Positions 1 to 9,200 of a stretch of DNA of 20,771 nt are shown here, piece by piece. The first letter of the stretch is position 1. Every line of letters begins with the position of its first letter. The stretch is taken from NCBI GenBank assembly GCA_026770575.1, contig MU657167.1, positions 689,512 to 710,282 on the forward strand, in the 5' to 3' direction. This DNA is from Pelagophyceae sp. CCMP2097. Lineage: Eukaryota; Sar; Pelagophyceae. The notes under the pieces were generated by a model, which saw only the letters and a program-made list of their open reading frames with translations, did no database searches and was not told where the DNA came from. The position numbers and the translations under genes are program-made.

Positions 1-1211
1 TCGCGTGCGCCGGCGTCGCCGCCGACGCGGTCGCCGCCCCTGCCGCCGCGTTCGCCGCCGCGGTCGCCGCCGAGGCGGTCGCCGTCGAAGCGGACCGCAT
101 TGGCGGCGCGCCTCGGCGGCGTTTCCGCGCCGTCGGCGGAGCGGCGGTCGCGCGCGCTCGCGCCGCCGTCGGACGCGCCGCTGTCGGAACCTTTTGTCGA
201 CGATGCCTTTGACGAGGCCTTTGTCGCGAGCGCCGTGGCGCGCGTTCGGTCCGTCGCCGGCCAGGCCAGGGGCGAGTTTGGCCGCGCGTCAGGGTAGCAC
301 GGCTTTGGCAGCACACTCGTCAGCAGCGCCGCCGACCGCGGCACCTTGATGGTGCCGAGGAGCGGCGCGTGGCCGGAAGCCGCCGCGCCGTCGCCGTCCT
401 CGGCCGCCGCCGCCGCGCGCTTCGCCTCGAACGCGGCGGACTTTGCGAGGAAAGCGCACGTCGGCCGCGACGCGGGCCGCACGGTGAGCAGGCTCGCCAC
501 GAGGTCGCGGAGCGGCGGCGAGAAAGATCGAGATAAAGGGTCGTATACGCCGGACCGCACCGCCCTGCCGAGGCCTGCGATGGACCGCGAGTTGAACGGC
601 GGCTTGAGAGCGCAGAGCTCGTAGGCGACGCAGCCGAGACTCCAGACGTCGCAGGACTCGGAGTAGGGCTTGTCGGCCCAGATCTCTGGGGCCATAAAGT
701 AGGGGGTGCCGATCTGCGTCCGCAGCAAACCGTCCTTGGCAACCTTCGAGACGTTCAAATCGCCGAGGCGGACGTCGCCCGCGGCGGTGAGGAAGGCGTT
801 GGCGGGCTTGACGTCTCGGTGGACGATTCGCAGCGCGTGGAGGCAGTCGAGGCCATCAACGAGCTGGATCAAGTAATGCCAGATCCGCGCCTCCGGCAGG
901 TACCGCCGCTGGTTGCGGTGCAGGTCGATCTGCTGCGAGAGGTCTCCCGCGTCGCAAAAGTCGAGGACCATGATCAACTCGCGCGCGCGCTCGACGAACG
1001 CCTCGAGGAAGGAAACTACGTTCCGGTGCCGCACCGAGGCTAGGATGCGGACCTCCGTCAAGGCGTCGTCGACCTCCTTCGGAGAGAGCTTGGAGATGTC
1101 GACGCGCTTCATGGCGTAGATCTTGCCGTCCTCTTTTCGGCGGACCTTGAAGACGGTGCCGAAGGCGCCGGCCCCGAGCTTGCTGAGCACCTCAAAATCC
1201 TGAATAGGCAT
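1..1211 (-). CDS. NIMA-related (NEK) Ser/Thr protein kinase, 3'-partial
   Basis: This is the N-terminal 403 residues of a protein kinase that runs off the left edge of the window without a stop. The ATG at 1211 is preceded in frame by TAA at 1221-1223, so the start is firm. Seen in the sequence: the glycine-rich loop GAGAFGTV (residues 13-20), the ATP-binding Lys35 in YAMKRV, the catalytic loop HRDVKPAN (131-138, Asp133), a metal-binding motif DLN (151-153) in place of DFG, the activation segment ending GTPYFMAPE (168-176), and DVWSLGC (188-194). The motif order and the phrase LGDLNVSKVAK are typical of NEK kinases of algae and ciliates, which act in cilia and the cell cycle; that role is inferred. 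After about residue 260 the chain becomes low complexity, rich in Ala, Ser, Arg and Gly. No introns are needed. It is divergent to the transaldolase gene, with 197 bp between the starts. Confidence 0.9.
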   Translation of the reverse strand, partial: MPIQDFEVLSKLGAGAFGTVFKVRRKEDGKIYAMKRVDISKLSPKEVDDALTEVRILASVRHRNVVSFLEAFVERARELIMVLDFCDAGDLSQQIDLHRNQRRYLPEARIWHYLIQLVDGLDCLHALRIVHRDVKPANAFLTAAGDVRLGDLNVSKVAKDGLLRTQIGTPYFMAPEIWADKPYSESCDVWSLGCVAYELCALKPPFNSRSIAGLGRAVRSGVYDPLSRSFSPPLRDLVASLLTVRPASRPTCAFLAKSAAFEAKRAAAAAEDGDGAAASGHAPLLGTIKVPRSAALLTSVLPKPCYPDARPNSPLAWPATDRTRATALATKASSKASSTKGSDSGASDGGASARDRRSADGAETPPRRAANAVRFDGDRLGGDRGGERGGRGGDRVGGDAGAR

Positions 1212-1408
1212 CTTCCGCCTTTACGCCCTGGGGACATCCAAGGCGCCTCAACGTGCCGAGCCCGCGCCGGTCCTCGGAAGAAGCCCGCCGCGGCGCGTTG
1301 GGCTCGGTGCGCGCGCGGCAGCGGGAAAGTGCACTTTCAACTTTCGGCGATATCCTTCGGGCTCCGAGTCCGAGCCTGAGTCGGAGTTCGACGAGACGGT
1401 CGCGGTCG
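1212..1408. promoter_or_regulatory. Short divergent intergenic region (NEK kinase / transaldolase)
   Basis: These 197 bp separate the two opposing start codons and must hold both 5' leaders and promoters. I see no clear TATA box. An open frame runs through the plus strand into the transaldolase exon, but its sequence is Arg/Ser-rich and lacks family similarity. Confidence 0.4.
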
Positions 1409-2476
1409 ATGCTTGCCGCTTTGTGTCTCGCGCTGGCGGTGGCGCCGAGCCTATCGCTGCAGCCGTCGCCGCTGGCGCCGTCGCGGTTCTTCCTAGACTC
1501 TGCGGACCGCGCGACGCTGGACGAGCTTCTGCCGACGGGCCTCTTCTACGGTGCGCCCCGATACCCAGAGTCGACTGCCATTTTCTACGGTTCGACGGCC
1601 TTGATGCCCAAAGTCGAATGTCGATTGAAACGCCCTTTTCCGATATCCGACGCAGATGGTAGGTGTGACGTGCAACCCTTCCATCCTGGCAAAGGATGGT
1701 GTCAAGTGCGACTACGAATCCGTCGCCAAGCTGGCGCACCACGCCATCGACCAGGGCTCGCACGAAGTCATGATCCAGGCCTGGGGCGGCACCGTCGAGC
1801 GCTTCGAGGAGTCTGCTTTTGGCGTCCTCGGCGCCGTCCAGCGCGACGCCGACAAAGTCGTGCGTCTCACCGCATTTTCTGGGCGCCGCAGCGTGCGCTA
1901 GGTCATCAAGCTGCCGCTGACGCGCGACGGCATCGTCGCCGGCCGGCTGCTCCTCGCGGAGGGCGTCAAAGTGTGCATGACAGCGTGCTACGCCAAACAC
2001 CAGGCGCTCACCGCCGGCGCCCTCGGCGCCACGTACCTCGTCAGTCCGCACGCGCGCCCCGTCCAAATCGGACCATTTCAAATGCGTTTCCGACTATCCT
2101 AGGCGCCGTATTTCGGCCGCATGACTGACGGAGGCAAAGACGGCCTCGCCGAGTGTTTAGCAATGGAGTCAACGCTCCGGCAGATGCGCGCCCCGACAAG
2201 GCTCCTCGCCCGAAACCGGCGTCCCTTCCTTTCCGCGCGGCCGCGAAGGTCGATGCGGCGCGCAGGTCGCGAGCCTCCGCGACGTCCAGGCTCTGTTCGA
2301 CGTGTCGGCGGTGCGTCGCCGCACGCGAGCGGCCGGTGCTTTTCGACGACCCCCCGGGTCTTTAGGTCGGGTCGGACGCGACGTTTTCGCCGGCGGTGGC
2401 GCGGGCGCTGCTGTCGTACGGCGAGACGGAGGCGGCGGCGGCCGTCTTCGAGCAAGCTGCGGCCGCGAATTCGTAA
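1409..2476 (+). CDS. Small transaldolase / fructose-6-phosphate aldolase family protein, probably organelle-targeted
   Basis: Six exons restore one 245-residue protein: 1409-1550, 1663-1859, 1902-2039, 2103-2207, 2266-2310 and 2366-2476. The family signature is clear: FFLDSADRATLDELLPTGL, GVTCNPSIL spliced across intron 1, VIKLPLTRDG with the candidate Schiff-base Lys116 just after intron 2, APYFGRMTD after intron 3, TRLL|VASLRD across intron 4, and FSPAVARALL near the end. These match the short transaldolase / FSA (TalC-like) group, which transfers or cleaves dihydroxyacetone units in sugar phosphates. Its true substrate cannot be read from sequence. The N-terminus (LAALCLALAVAPSLSLQ) looks like a signal peptide, so plastid or secretory targeting is likely. 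Intron 4 (2208-2265) needs a GC donor; the nearest GT donor would insert four residues into a conserved strand. The start was chosen because it places the hydrophobic segment at the N-terminus. Confidence 0.85.
2208..2265 (+). other. GC-AG intron in the transaldolase gene
   Basis: The 58-nt intron starts GCCCGA and ends GCGCAG|G. Only this junction gives the uninterrupted motif TRLLVASLRD. Using the next GT (2221) would add Ala-Arg-Asn-Arg. Confidence 0.7.
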
Positions 2477-2641
2477 AGAAATAACACCAAAGGGCCCTGC
2501 GATCTACATGCAGCCTGGCCCTGGGGTACGCAAGCGTCCCGGGTTGGGGCCTTTGCGCAGTCTAGGGACCCTAGTGAGTCAGAGTCCCCGAAACTGAAGT
2601 CGACATCTACATCTAGCGAAGGCTTTTCTTCACGCCACGCC

Positions 2642-4000
2642 ATGCAGCGCTGCGCGGGCCTCGTCGCGTGCGCGTCGGGGTCGGCGATCATGACGAGATG
2701 CGCAGACGCGAGCGGCTGCCCGATGCACGAAAAGCCAAAGGCGGCGGGCGGCTGCCCGATGCACGCCGCGGGAGAAGTAAACCCGCTGAACCAAATGCCC
2801 GCCACGGCGCTGCAGGCACAGGCGCCCGGCCAGCAATCACAGCACGGCGCCGGCGTCCGCGCACGCGCCTCCGTACCGGCGCTCCGACGAACGCCGGCGC
2901 GCCTCGCGACGCGGCGGCCTATAGGCTCTCCACAACCCGCGTCGCGTCGCACATCCCAAAGGCCCAGGACGACGGCGCGACCTGTGCGTCCCGTCGGGCG
3001 GGCGGGCGTCCGTCGTTCCGAAGCGCGACTCGGGCCGCGTAGGGGAGTACCCGTCCCCCCAAATGTTCTGGAACGCGTTGGTGCGCAAGGGCCGCGCCAA
3101 CGGCGCGTCCGAGGAGGACATGGACACGGTGGTGGCGGTGCACAACAACATGAACGAGCTGAGCTGGCGCGCGGTGCTGGAGTGGGAGGCCATGCACGGA
3201 GACGCAAAGGCCGCCAAGCTGGCTAAATTCGTCGGCCGGCCCACGGAGCTTTCCCCAAAAGCGCGGCTGAAGATGGCCTTTGGCCACCCGCGGCCCTTTG
3301 ACCGCCACGACTGGACGGTGCGCCGGCCCGACGGCGCCGAGGTGCGCTACATCATCGACTATTACTCGGACGAGTCCAAAACGGCTCAAGACGTCACCCC
3401 CCAACTCTCCGACCTCGACGCGGTCAAATCCATCATGGTCGACGTCCGCCCCGCCCTCGACACGCTTGACGCCTGCGTCGACCGCCTCGCGCGCATGCCC
3501 GCGCGGCGCGCATCCAAGGAGGCGTCGCCCGAGGTGCCCTTCTTCTGCACCGCCGACATGGCGGCCGCCAGCGCCGCGGCGCGCGCCGCCGACGCCGCGG
3601 CAGCCGCCGCCGCCGCCGCCGCCGCGCCGACCGCGGCCGAGGCGGCGGCCGAGGCGGCGGCGAAGAGGGCGGCGAGGTTCGCTGCCATGAACGCACAAAT
3701 CGGAGCAGCGTGCGCCGGCCGCTTCTCTATGCTCCGCGACTGCGGCGAAGACGAGCGCAAGTGCGCAGAGGCCTCCATCGCCCTCCAGCACTGCGTCGGC
3801 GCCATCGTCTGCCCGAAGGAGGCCGCGGTGAGTTTCCTTTGGTGACGCCGAAGTGTCTCTTTGATAGAGTGTCTCTTTGAGAGACGGTGCCCTAGGCTTT
3901 CAAGCACGCGGCAGAGCACGACGCCGACACCGCCGACGCGGCCTTCGCCACGATGGACGCCGCCATCGCGAGATTCGCCACCGCCGCCAGGCCCCAGTGA
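2642..4000 (+). CDS. HCCS: Holocytochrome c synthase (cytochrome c heme lyase) with C-terminal twin-CX9C domain
   Basis: Four exons (2642-2832, 2925-2983, 3043-3827, 3896-4000) give 379 residues, longer than the roughly 270 of animal HCCS. The enzyme attaches heme to apocytochrome c in the mitochondrial intermembrane space. Seen in the sequence: two N-terminal CPMH heme-regulatory-type motifs, NPLNQMP, LSTTRVASHIPKA, WEYPSPQMFWNAL rebuilt across intron 2, NELSWRAVLEWEAMH with the candidate heme-ligand His135, LSPKAR, and PFDRHDWTVRR followed by EVRYIIDYY. After the usual end of the family come an Ala-rich segment (about 255-295) and then Cys307, 317, 324 and 334. These are spaced as two CX9C pairs separated by six residues, the pattern of oxidatively folded intermembrane-space proteins. 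Intron 1 needs a GC donor, best placed at 2833; its exact site is the weakest part of the model. The gene is convergent with the next gene, with 68 bp between stops. Confidence 0.88.
2833..2924 (+). other. Probable GC-AG intron in HCCS
   Basis: The two flanking reading frames differ, and both are anchored by HCCS motifs (NPLNQMP upstream, LSTTRV downstream). A donor GCAATC at 2833 with acceptor TATAG|G at 2924 joins them in frame as APGQ|LSTTRV. No GT donor has the right phase. A second GC donor seven nucleotides of coding sequence further on (GCACGG) would also work. Confidence 0.55.
3850..3885 (+). repeat. Short tandem repeat and hairpin inside HCCS intron 3
   Basis: The motif AGTGTCTCTTTGA occurs twice in tandem, and the second copy forms the perfect inverted repeat GTCTC-TTTGA-GAGAC. 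It lies in the 68-nt intron 3828-3895. Confidence 0.6.
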
Positions 4001-4068
4001 GGCGTCCGTCCGACGCGCACTTTAATAGAATTTAACACCGAGACGACTCTTGTGACGTCTTCGCGCCG

Positions 4069-4407
4069 TCATCGGCGCGAGGGCGGTGCGTGCGACGGGC
4101 TATAGTGTGCTTGCTGGAGCAGCTCGGCCACGCGGTCGAGGAGGTCCGCGTGCGCCTTCCAGCCCTTGAGGCCTTGGACGACGGTGTCGGCCAGCGGCGC
4201 GGGCGGCGCGCCGTTGCCCTTGTAGGCAAGGTGCACCTCGAAGGCGTCGCCGCGCACCGCCCAGCGGCCGTGCGACTGGGAAGTGCCTGCTTTGTGCGTC
4301 GTCACCGTCACTCGCAGACCCGCGGCCGTGAGCGTTTCCAACACCGAATCGCGCTCCAAGACGACGCCGTGGAACCGCCGGATGTTATTCCGTCGCGTAT
4401 ACGCCAT
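4069..4407 (-). CDS. Small hypothetical protein, 112 aa
   Basis: I do not recognise this gene. The 112-residue frame begins MAYTRRNN and holds the segments GLRVTVTTHK, GRWAVRGDAFEVHLAYKGNG and GLKGWKAHADLLDRVAELLQ. Alternating strand-like and helical stretches suggest a small folded alpha/beta domain. The GDAFEVHL strand followed by a C-terminal helix faintly recalls the Rdx (SelW/SelH) thioredoxin-like fold, but no CxxC or CxxU is present, so I do not assign it. Codon third positions are strongly G/C, as in the neighbours, which supports real coding. The frame stays open upstream to 4632; that extension has looser third-position bias, so I prefer the start at 4407. Its stop faces the HCCS stop. 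Confidence 0.55.
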   Translation of the reverse strand: MAYTRRNNIRRFHGVVLERDSVLETLTAAGLRVTVTTHKAGTSQSHGRWAVRGDAFEVHLAYKGNGAPPAPLADTVVQGLKGWKAHADLLDRVAELLQQAHYSPSHAPPSRR

Positions 4408-4743
4408 CGGACGCCGAACAACCGAAGACGAAAAGGACTCGCGTGTTCGACACTCCCGTGCGTCAACTTGAAAGGCCTCGGTCGCCAAAGCCGTCGAGGT
4501 GGCCTGCGTGGGCAGCCCTGGCGATGGAGGCTCAGCCGAGCGTGTGTTCATCAGCAGCTGGGCAGCCGACGCACGACGCCGCGCGCAAGCTGCCAAGAAC
4601 ATTCGTCGCCCGAATAGATACTGGCCTTGCACAAAAGCCGTGTCGCGCTTTGGCGAAGCACACTTTTGAATATATTTCTCGTTTGCGAAATCTCAGCTTC
4701 GCAGCAGAAGCGCCTTACGCAGCAGAGGCGGGCCGGCCTCTCG
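4408..4743. promoter_or_regulatory. Divergent intergenic region with TATA-like element
   Basis: These 336 bp separate the divergent starts of the small hypothetical gene and the NYN gene. An AT-rich GAATATATTT at 4668-4677 lies about 66 bp upstream of the NYN start and is a plausible TATA-like element in otherwise GC-rich DNA. An inverted-repeat-like pair (TTTGCGAAATCT, AGCTTCGCAG) follows at 4682-4702. Nothing else is recognised. Confidence 0.35.
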
Positions 4744-5918
4744 ATGCGGCCGCACGTGGTCCATGTGCTCCTCCTCCTGGCGCACCGCGCGGCGTCGCTG
4801 CAGCGCACGCTGCTGCGTCAGCCGCGGTGCGGGCGGCCGCTGCGGGCGGCGAAGCGCGAGCGGCCGCGCCAGCCGGGCCTCTCGAGCGCGGCCAAGGTGA
4901 GCGCGCCGCTCTTCGGCGCCGCCGGCGGCCTCATGCTCGTCGACGGCGACAACGTACGCGGCAAAGGCGACTGGCTCTGGTCCGCGGCGGTGCGTGTCTC
5001 CCGCCTCTGCTTCCGCGCGGCGCCGTCGTGGACCGACGCCCGCAGGACTTTGTGCACGAAGTCGACTCGAGCGCTGCGCGGCGCATGAACGCGACGGCGG
5101 TGCTTTTTTTGGACCACGGCGAGGAGCGCGACGTCGTCATGCTCCGACCCGACTTTGCCCTCGCCTTTGCCGGCCCGCACCGCACGGCCGACGACGCCAT
5201 CGTCGACGCCATTGCCATCCTCGGCGACGCGCAACCCATCCGCTTGGTGACGTCGGACTTTGGCTTGCGCGAGCGCGTGGCGCACCTGCCTCACGTCGAC
5301 TTTGTCTCGAGTTTGGCGCTCCTGGACGACCTCCGCGCGCACCGCACAAACGTCGCTGAACGGCCCTGGTTCGCGGAAACGTTCTCGGCGTCGTACAGCG
5401 ACCTCGCGGGGCACGTATGTCGCGCTAGGACGGGGGCCATGACGCAGCGCGACCGCGAGATTGCCGCCGCGCGGCGCTTCAACGCGTCACCCGTCATCCC
5501 GCGCGAAAAGACGTGGATGCGCGCTTTGCTCAACGAACGGCTCCGCCTTTTAGTCCGGCGGCGCGGCGCAGACGCCGCGCCCGCGCTCGCCGCCTTTGCG
5601 AAACACGCGTCGGCGCCGGAGCACATCGACGACCGCCGGCTTTTAGCGCAGCGCTTCGAGGGCCACGCGACTCACCTCGCCGAGCTTTCCAGCTTCGGCG
5701 AATATTTGGCCACGGGCCGCACGGCGACGCCCGCGGGGAAACTCGTCCCAGCCGCGTCGGCGACATTTCGCCAGTCTCGCAGGCGGCGGAGAGGCACCGA
5801 CGCGGTGGACGCGCCGCAGCCGGCCAAACCCGCCCCCGTCGACCACGCCGCGCTCGACGCCGTACTTGGCAAGTGGCTCGGCAAGGGCTGCGACGACGAA
5901 GCCGAGCGCGCGCCCTAA
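4744..5918 (+). CDS. NYN (PIN-like, YacP-type) ribonuclease-domain protein
   Basis: Two exons (4744-4989 and 5046-5918; GT-AG intron of 56 nt ending GCAG|G) encode 372 residues. The N-terminal 55 residues are basic with a hydrophobic stretch (VVHVLLLLA), suggesting an organelle-targeting leader. The NYN core follows: LMLVDGDNVRGKGDW (residues 63-77, Asp67/Asp69), ADDAIVDAI (130-138) and IRLVTSDFGLRERV (147-160). These supply the four acidic positions expected of the metal-dependent PIN/NYN nuclease fold, related to bacterial YacP/Rae1-type proteins. The remaining 200 residues contain charged helices and an Arg/Lys-rich patch (FRQSRRRRRG) and are unrecognised. A role in RNA cleavage or RNA quality control is inferred from the fold only; the substrate is unknown. 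Confidence 0.75.
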
Positions 5919-6275
5919 TCTTTTCATGCCCGCGTTGCACGTCTTGTCTCCTCGCGCGTCGAAAACTTTGACCCTCAGGCCGGAGCTCCGACTTGATCCA
6001 GGTGGCCAGCCTTCGTTGATCTCTGCGGACATGTCCGCTGCACGTCGGATCTCGAGGACGCCCGCGCGTCAGCTCCGCCGCCGCGCTAGGATACGTTTCG
6101 TTCAGCGACTGAAAGATATGTTCTTACGGCGACTCGGAGGCGCGTCGAAACATCCTTGAGGCGGCGACGAGCCCGCCGAGACGCCGACCAACCGCGCCCC
6201 GCGTGCTTCGAGCGCCGCCGCGACGGACGCGACGAAGCGCGCACTTTGTTGCGACTCGGGTGGCCGAGTGGAACC
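5919..6275. other. Intergenic spacer, no feature recognised
   Basis: These 357 bp lie between the NYN gene and the acyl-CoA synthetase fusion. I see no convincing coding frame, tRNA or strong repeat. A tRNA-like A box near 6260 is discussed under rejected items. Confidence 0.4.
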
Positions 6276-9200
6276 ATGCGCCCGGCGGCCTCGATGTGGC
6301 GCCACGCCGTCCGGCTGCGGCCCGCGGCGCCGCGGCGCGTTGGAGCGGCGCGGTGCGTGAATTCGTTTGCGAAGCGTCCTGCGAACTTTGCCGCGCTGAC
6401 GCCGCTCGAGTGGCTGGACCGCGCAGCGCTCGTCTACGGCAACGCGCCAACCAGCGTCGGCGATGCACACCAACGCGACGGAACGACGCCGGCAATGCGA
6501 CGACCGAAGGATACCGGAGCGTCGGCCGTCGACCAAGACGTTCCCGGAGCGCCGGCGGTCGACCACGACGATCCCGGAGCGCCGGCGGTCGACGACGACG
6601 TTGCCGCGCTAGGCGCCGGCGGTGGTCGACGGCGAAGTGCGTCAGACGTGGGCCGAGACCCATGAGCGCTGCGCCCGCCTCGGCGACGCTTTGCGGCGCT
6701 TCGGCGTCGGCCGCGGCGACGTCGTCCAGGTGCTGCTGCCGAACTCGCGTGAAATGTGCGAGGCGCAGTTTGGGGTCCCGATGAGCGGCGCCACGCTCGG
6801 GTGCCTCAACACGCGCCTCGACGCCGCATCGATATTGTTCATCCTCCAGCACTCCGAGGCCAAAGTGCTCATCGCCGACGCCTTATTCGCCGCCGTCGTC
6901 GACGACGCGCTGCGAGGCATGCCCGAAAAAGCCAGGCCGCTCGTCGTCGCCGTCGGTGCGGTCGGCAGCGCCGAGGTGCCTGGCGCCGAGAGCTTCGCGG
7001 CGGCGGCCGGCTACGAGGCCTTTGTATCTTCCGGCGACGCGCACCGCGGCTGGGCGCGGCCGCACGACGAGTGGGACGCGCTCTCGCTGAACTACACGAG
7101 CGGCACGACGGGCGCTCCAAAAGGCGTGCGTGGGACTTTGTGGGCGCCGCCGGGGCACGCATCCAGAGTGCCGCCAGGGCACGCATCCGGAGTGCCGCTG
7201 GGGCACGCGTCCGGAGTGCGCCGAGGGCTCACCTGCCGGAGTGCCGCTGGGGCACGCGTCCGGACGACGGCCGTGGGGTGGCCTCTGACGACGGCCGATG
7301 GACGGCGTCTGCCGCGGCTCGTCTACCGAGGCGACTGACGCGTAGAGCAGGTCGTTCTGCATCACCGCGGCGCGTACCTCGCCGCACTGGGCAACTCGTT
7401 CGCCTTCGCCAACGGCATGCCCTCGCAGTCCGGCACGCGCTACCTCTGGACGCTGCCCATGTTCCACTGAGCCGGCCCGCGCCCTGCTGGGACGCGGACC
7501 GCGATGGGGAACGCGTCACAGAGGCTCGACGGACGCCCGGGGAGACATCGTTTTTACGACTGAGCGACGGCCGGCATGCTGTCGCTAGGTAACGGGTGGT
7601 GCTTCCCGTACACGTTGGCCATGCTCGGCGGGACGAACGTGTGTCTGCGCAAAGTCGACGTCGAGTCGATCACGCACGCGTTCACGACGCAAGGCGTCAC
7701 GCACGCCTGCGGCGCGCCCATAGTCCTCCGCCACTGCATCGCCGCCGCAGAGGCCGCGGCGCTGAGGGGTGGCGAGGGGGCGCCGCGGTTGCAGCTCATG
7801 GTCGCGGCGGCGCCGCCGGCGGCGGCGACGCTGCGCGCGGCGGCGGCCGTGGGAATCGACGTCACGCACACGTACGGGCTCACCGAGGCCCGCGGCCGCG
7901 TCGCAAACGCCGTCGGGACACCCGGACCCTCGCCATCGTCACAGCTCGCCATCGTCGCCGCGCGTAGGTCTACGGTCCCGCGGCCGTCTGCGAGGTCCAG
8001 GACTCGTGGGCCACCGAGGCCGCCGGCGAGCAGGCGCGGCTCAAGGTGCGCCCGGTTTCCGCGCGTCGGGAGCCCCGGAGAAGGGGGCTTTTGGATCCGT
8101 GCTTTTGCAGGCGCGGCAGGGCGTGGCTTACATCTCGCAGTCGGCCGTCGACGTGCTCGACCGGAACACCGAGCTGCCCGTCGCATGCGACGGCGAGACG
8201 ATGGGCGAGGTCGTCTTCCGCGGCAACCAGGTCCGTAGACGGCGTTTTGGGGCAGACGCGGCGTCGCAAAGATGATGCGCTGTCTGTCATGAGGCAGTAG
8301 GAATTCCTAGGTGATGAAAGGGTACTTCAAGGACCCTGTGGGCACGGCCGCCGCTTTCACGCGAGACGGTTTGTGGTACAAGACAGGCGACCTGGCCGTC
8401 AAGGACGCCGACGGCTACGTCAACATCCGCGACCGCGCCAAGGACGCAAAAGAGCCGGCGTCTTCCCCGATGGGATGCCCCCGGGAGACGGCCTGAGTGA
8501 AACCGGCAAAGCCACCACGTCCGAGCAGACTGCCCCTCTACGGGCCCGAGGCGTGCTGTGAGGCGATTGCGGCACGGTGCTCGAAGAACCCCCTCGGTCG
8601 TGTTGGAAGGGCGCACGTCGACGCGCGGCGCCAGGTCGTGATCAGCGGTGGGGAAAATATTTCGTCAATCGAAGTCGAGGCGGCGCTGATGGACCACGCC
8701 GACGTCTCTGATGTCGCCGTCGTAGCGAAGCCGTGCGAAACGTGGGGCGAGACGCCGTGCGCGCGATTGGCTGCGCCATCCCAAGCCAAACCCGGACAGC
8801 CAACGACGGAGTGCCTTTGGCGCCGTGCGTGGCGTCACAGAGGCAAAATCGACGCCGAGGCCGTCGCACGCGCGAAGCGCGTGGTCCCGGAGCGCGCGCC
8901 GTCATCCCGCGGTAGGTTCGTCGAGCTGCGTGCCGGCTCGACGGCCGTCGCAGCTGATTCCCTCGTCGCGTTTGCGCGTCTGAAGCTCGCCGGTTTCAAG
9001 GTGCCGAAGCACGTGGTGTTTGGTGCGCTGCCGAAGACGTCGACGGGGAAGGTCCAAAAGTTCCTCCTCCGCGACCGAGCCAAGAGGCTCTACTCCACGA
9101 GCGCTGAAGGGAGCGTCGAGCGGCACTCCACGGCCGTGGCCCCAGACGCGCGCCCGGACGCCGGCGTCCTCGTCCGGCGCCTCGACGACTGTGCCGTGCT

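Noticed and set aside
1248..2081. Minus-strand open frame opposite the transaldolase gene
   Set aside because: It crosses all the transaldolase exons and introns and has no family signal.
2919..3791. Minus-strand open frame (about 290 codons) opposite HCCS
   Set aside because: Gly/Val/His-rich shadow of the HCCS coding frame.
4443..4743. Upstream extension of the NYN open frame to 4443
   Set aside because: The extension lies in a different frame from the NYN exon 1 start at 4744 and overlaps the divergent promoter; it shows no conserved residues.
6255..6275. tRNA-Ser/Leu-like A box (GTGGCCGAGTGG) just upstream of the synthetase start
   Set aside because: No T-arm or acceptor-stem partner lies within the next 100 nt.
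7465..7471. TGA after PMFH as a selenocysteine codon
   Set aside because: The family has Cys at this position, which tempted the idea, but the next exon supplies GT AAC GGG so that splicing makes TGT (Cys) directly.
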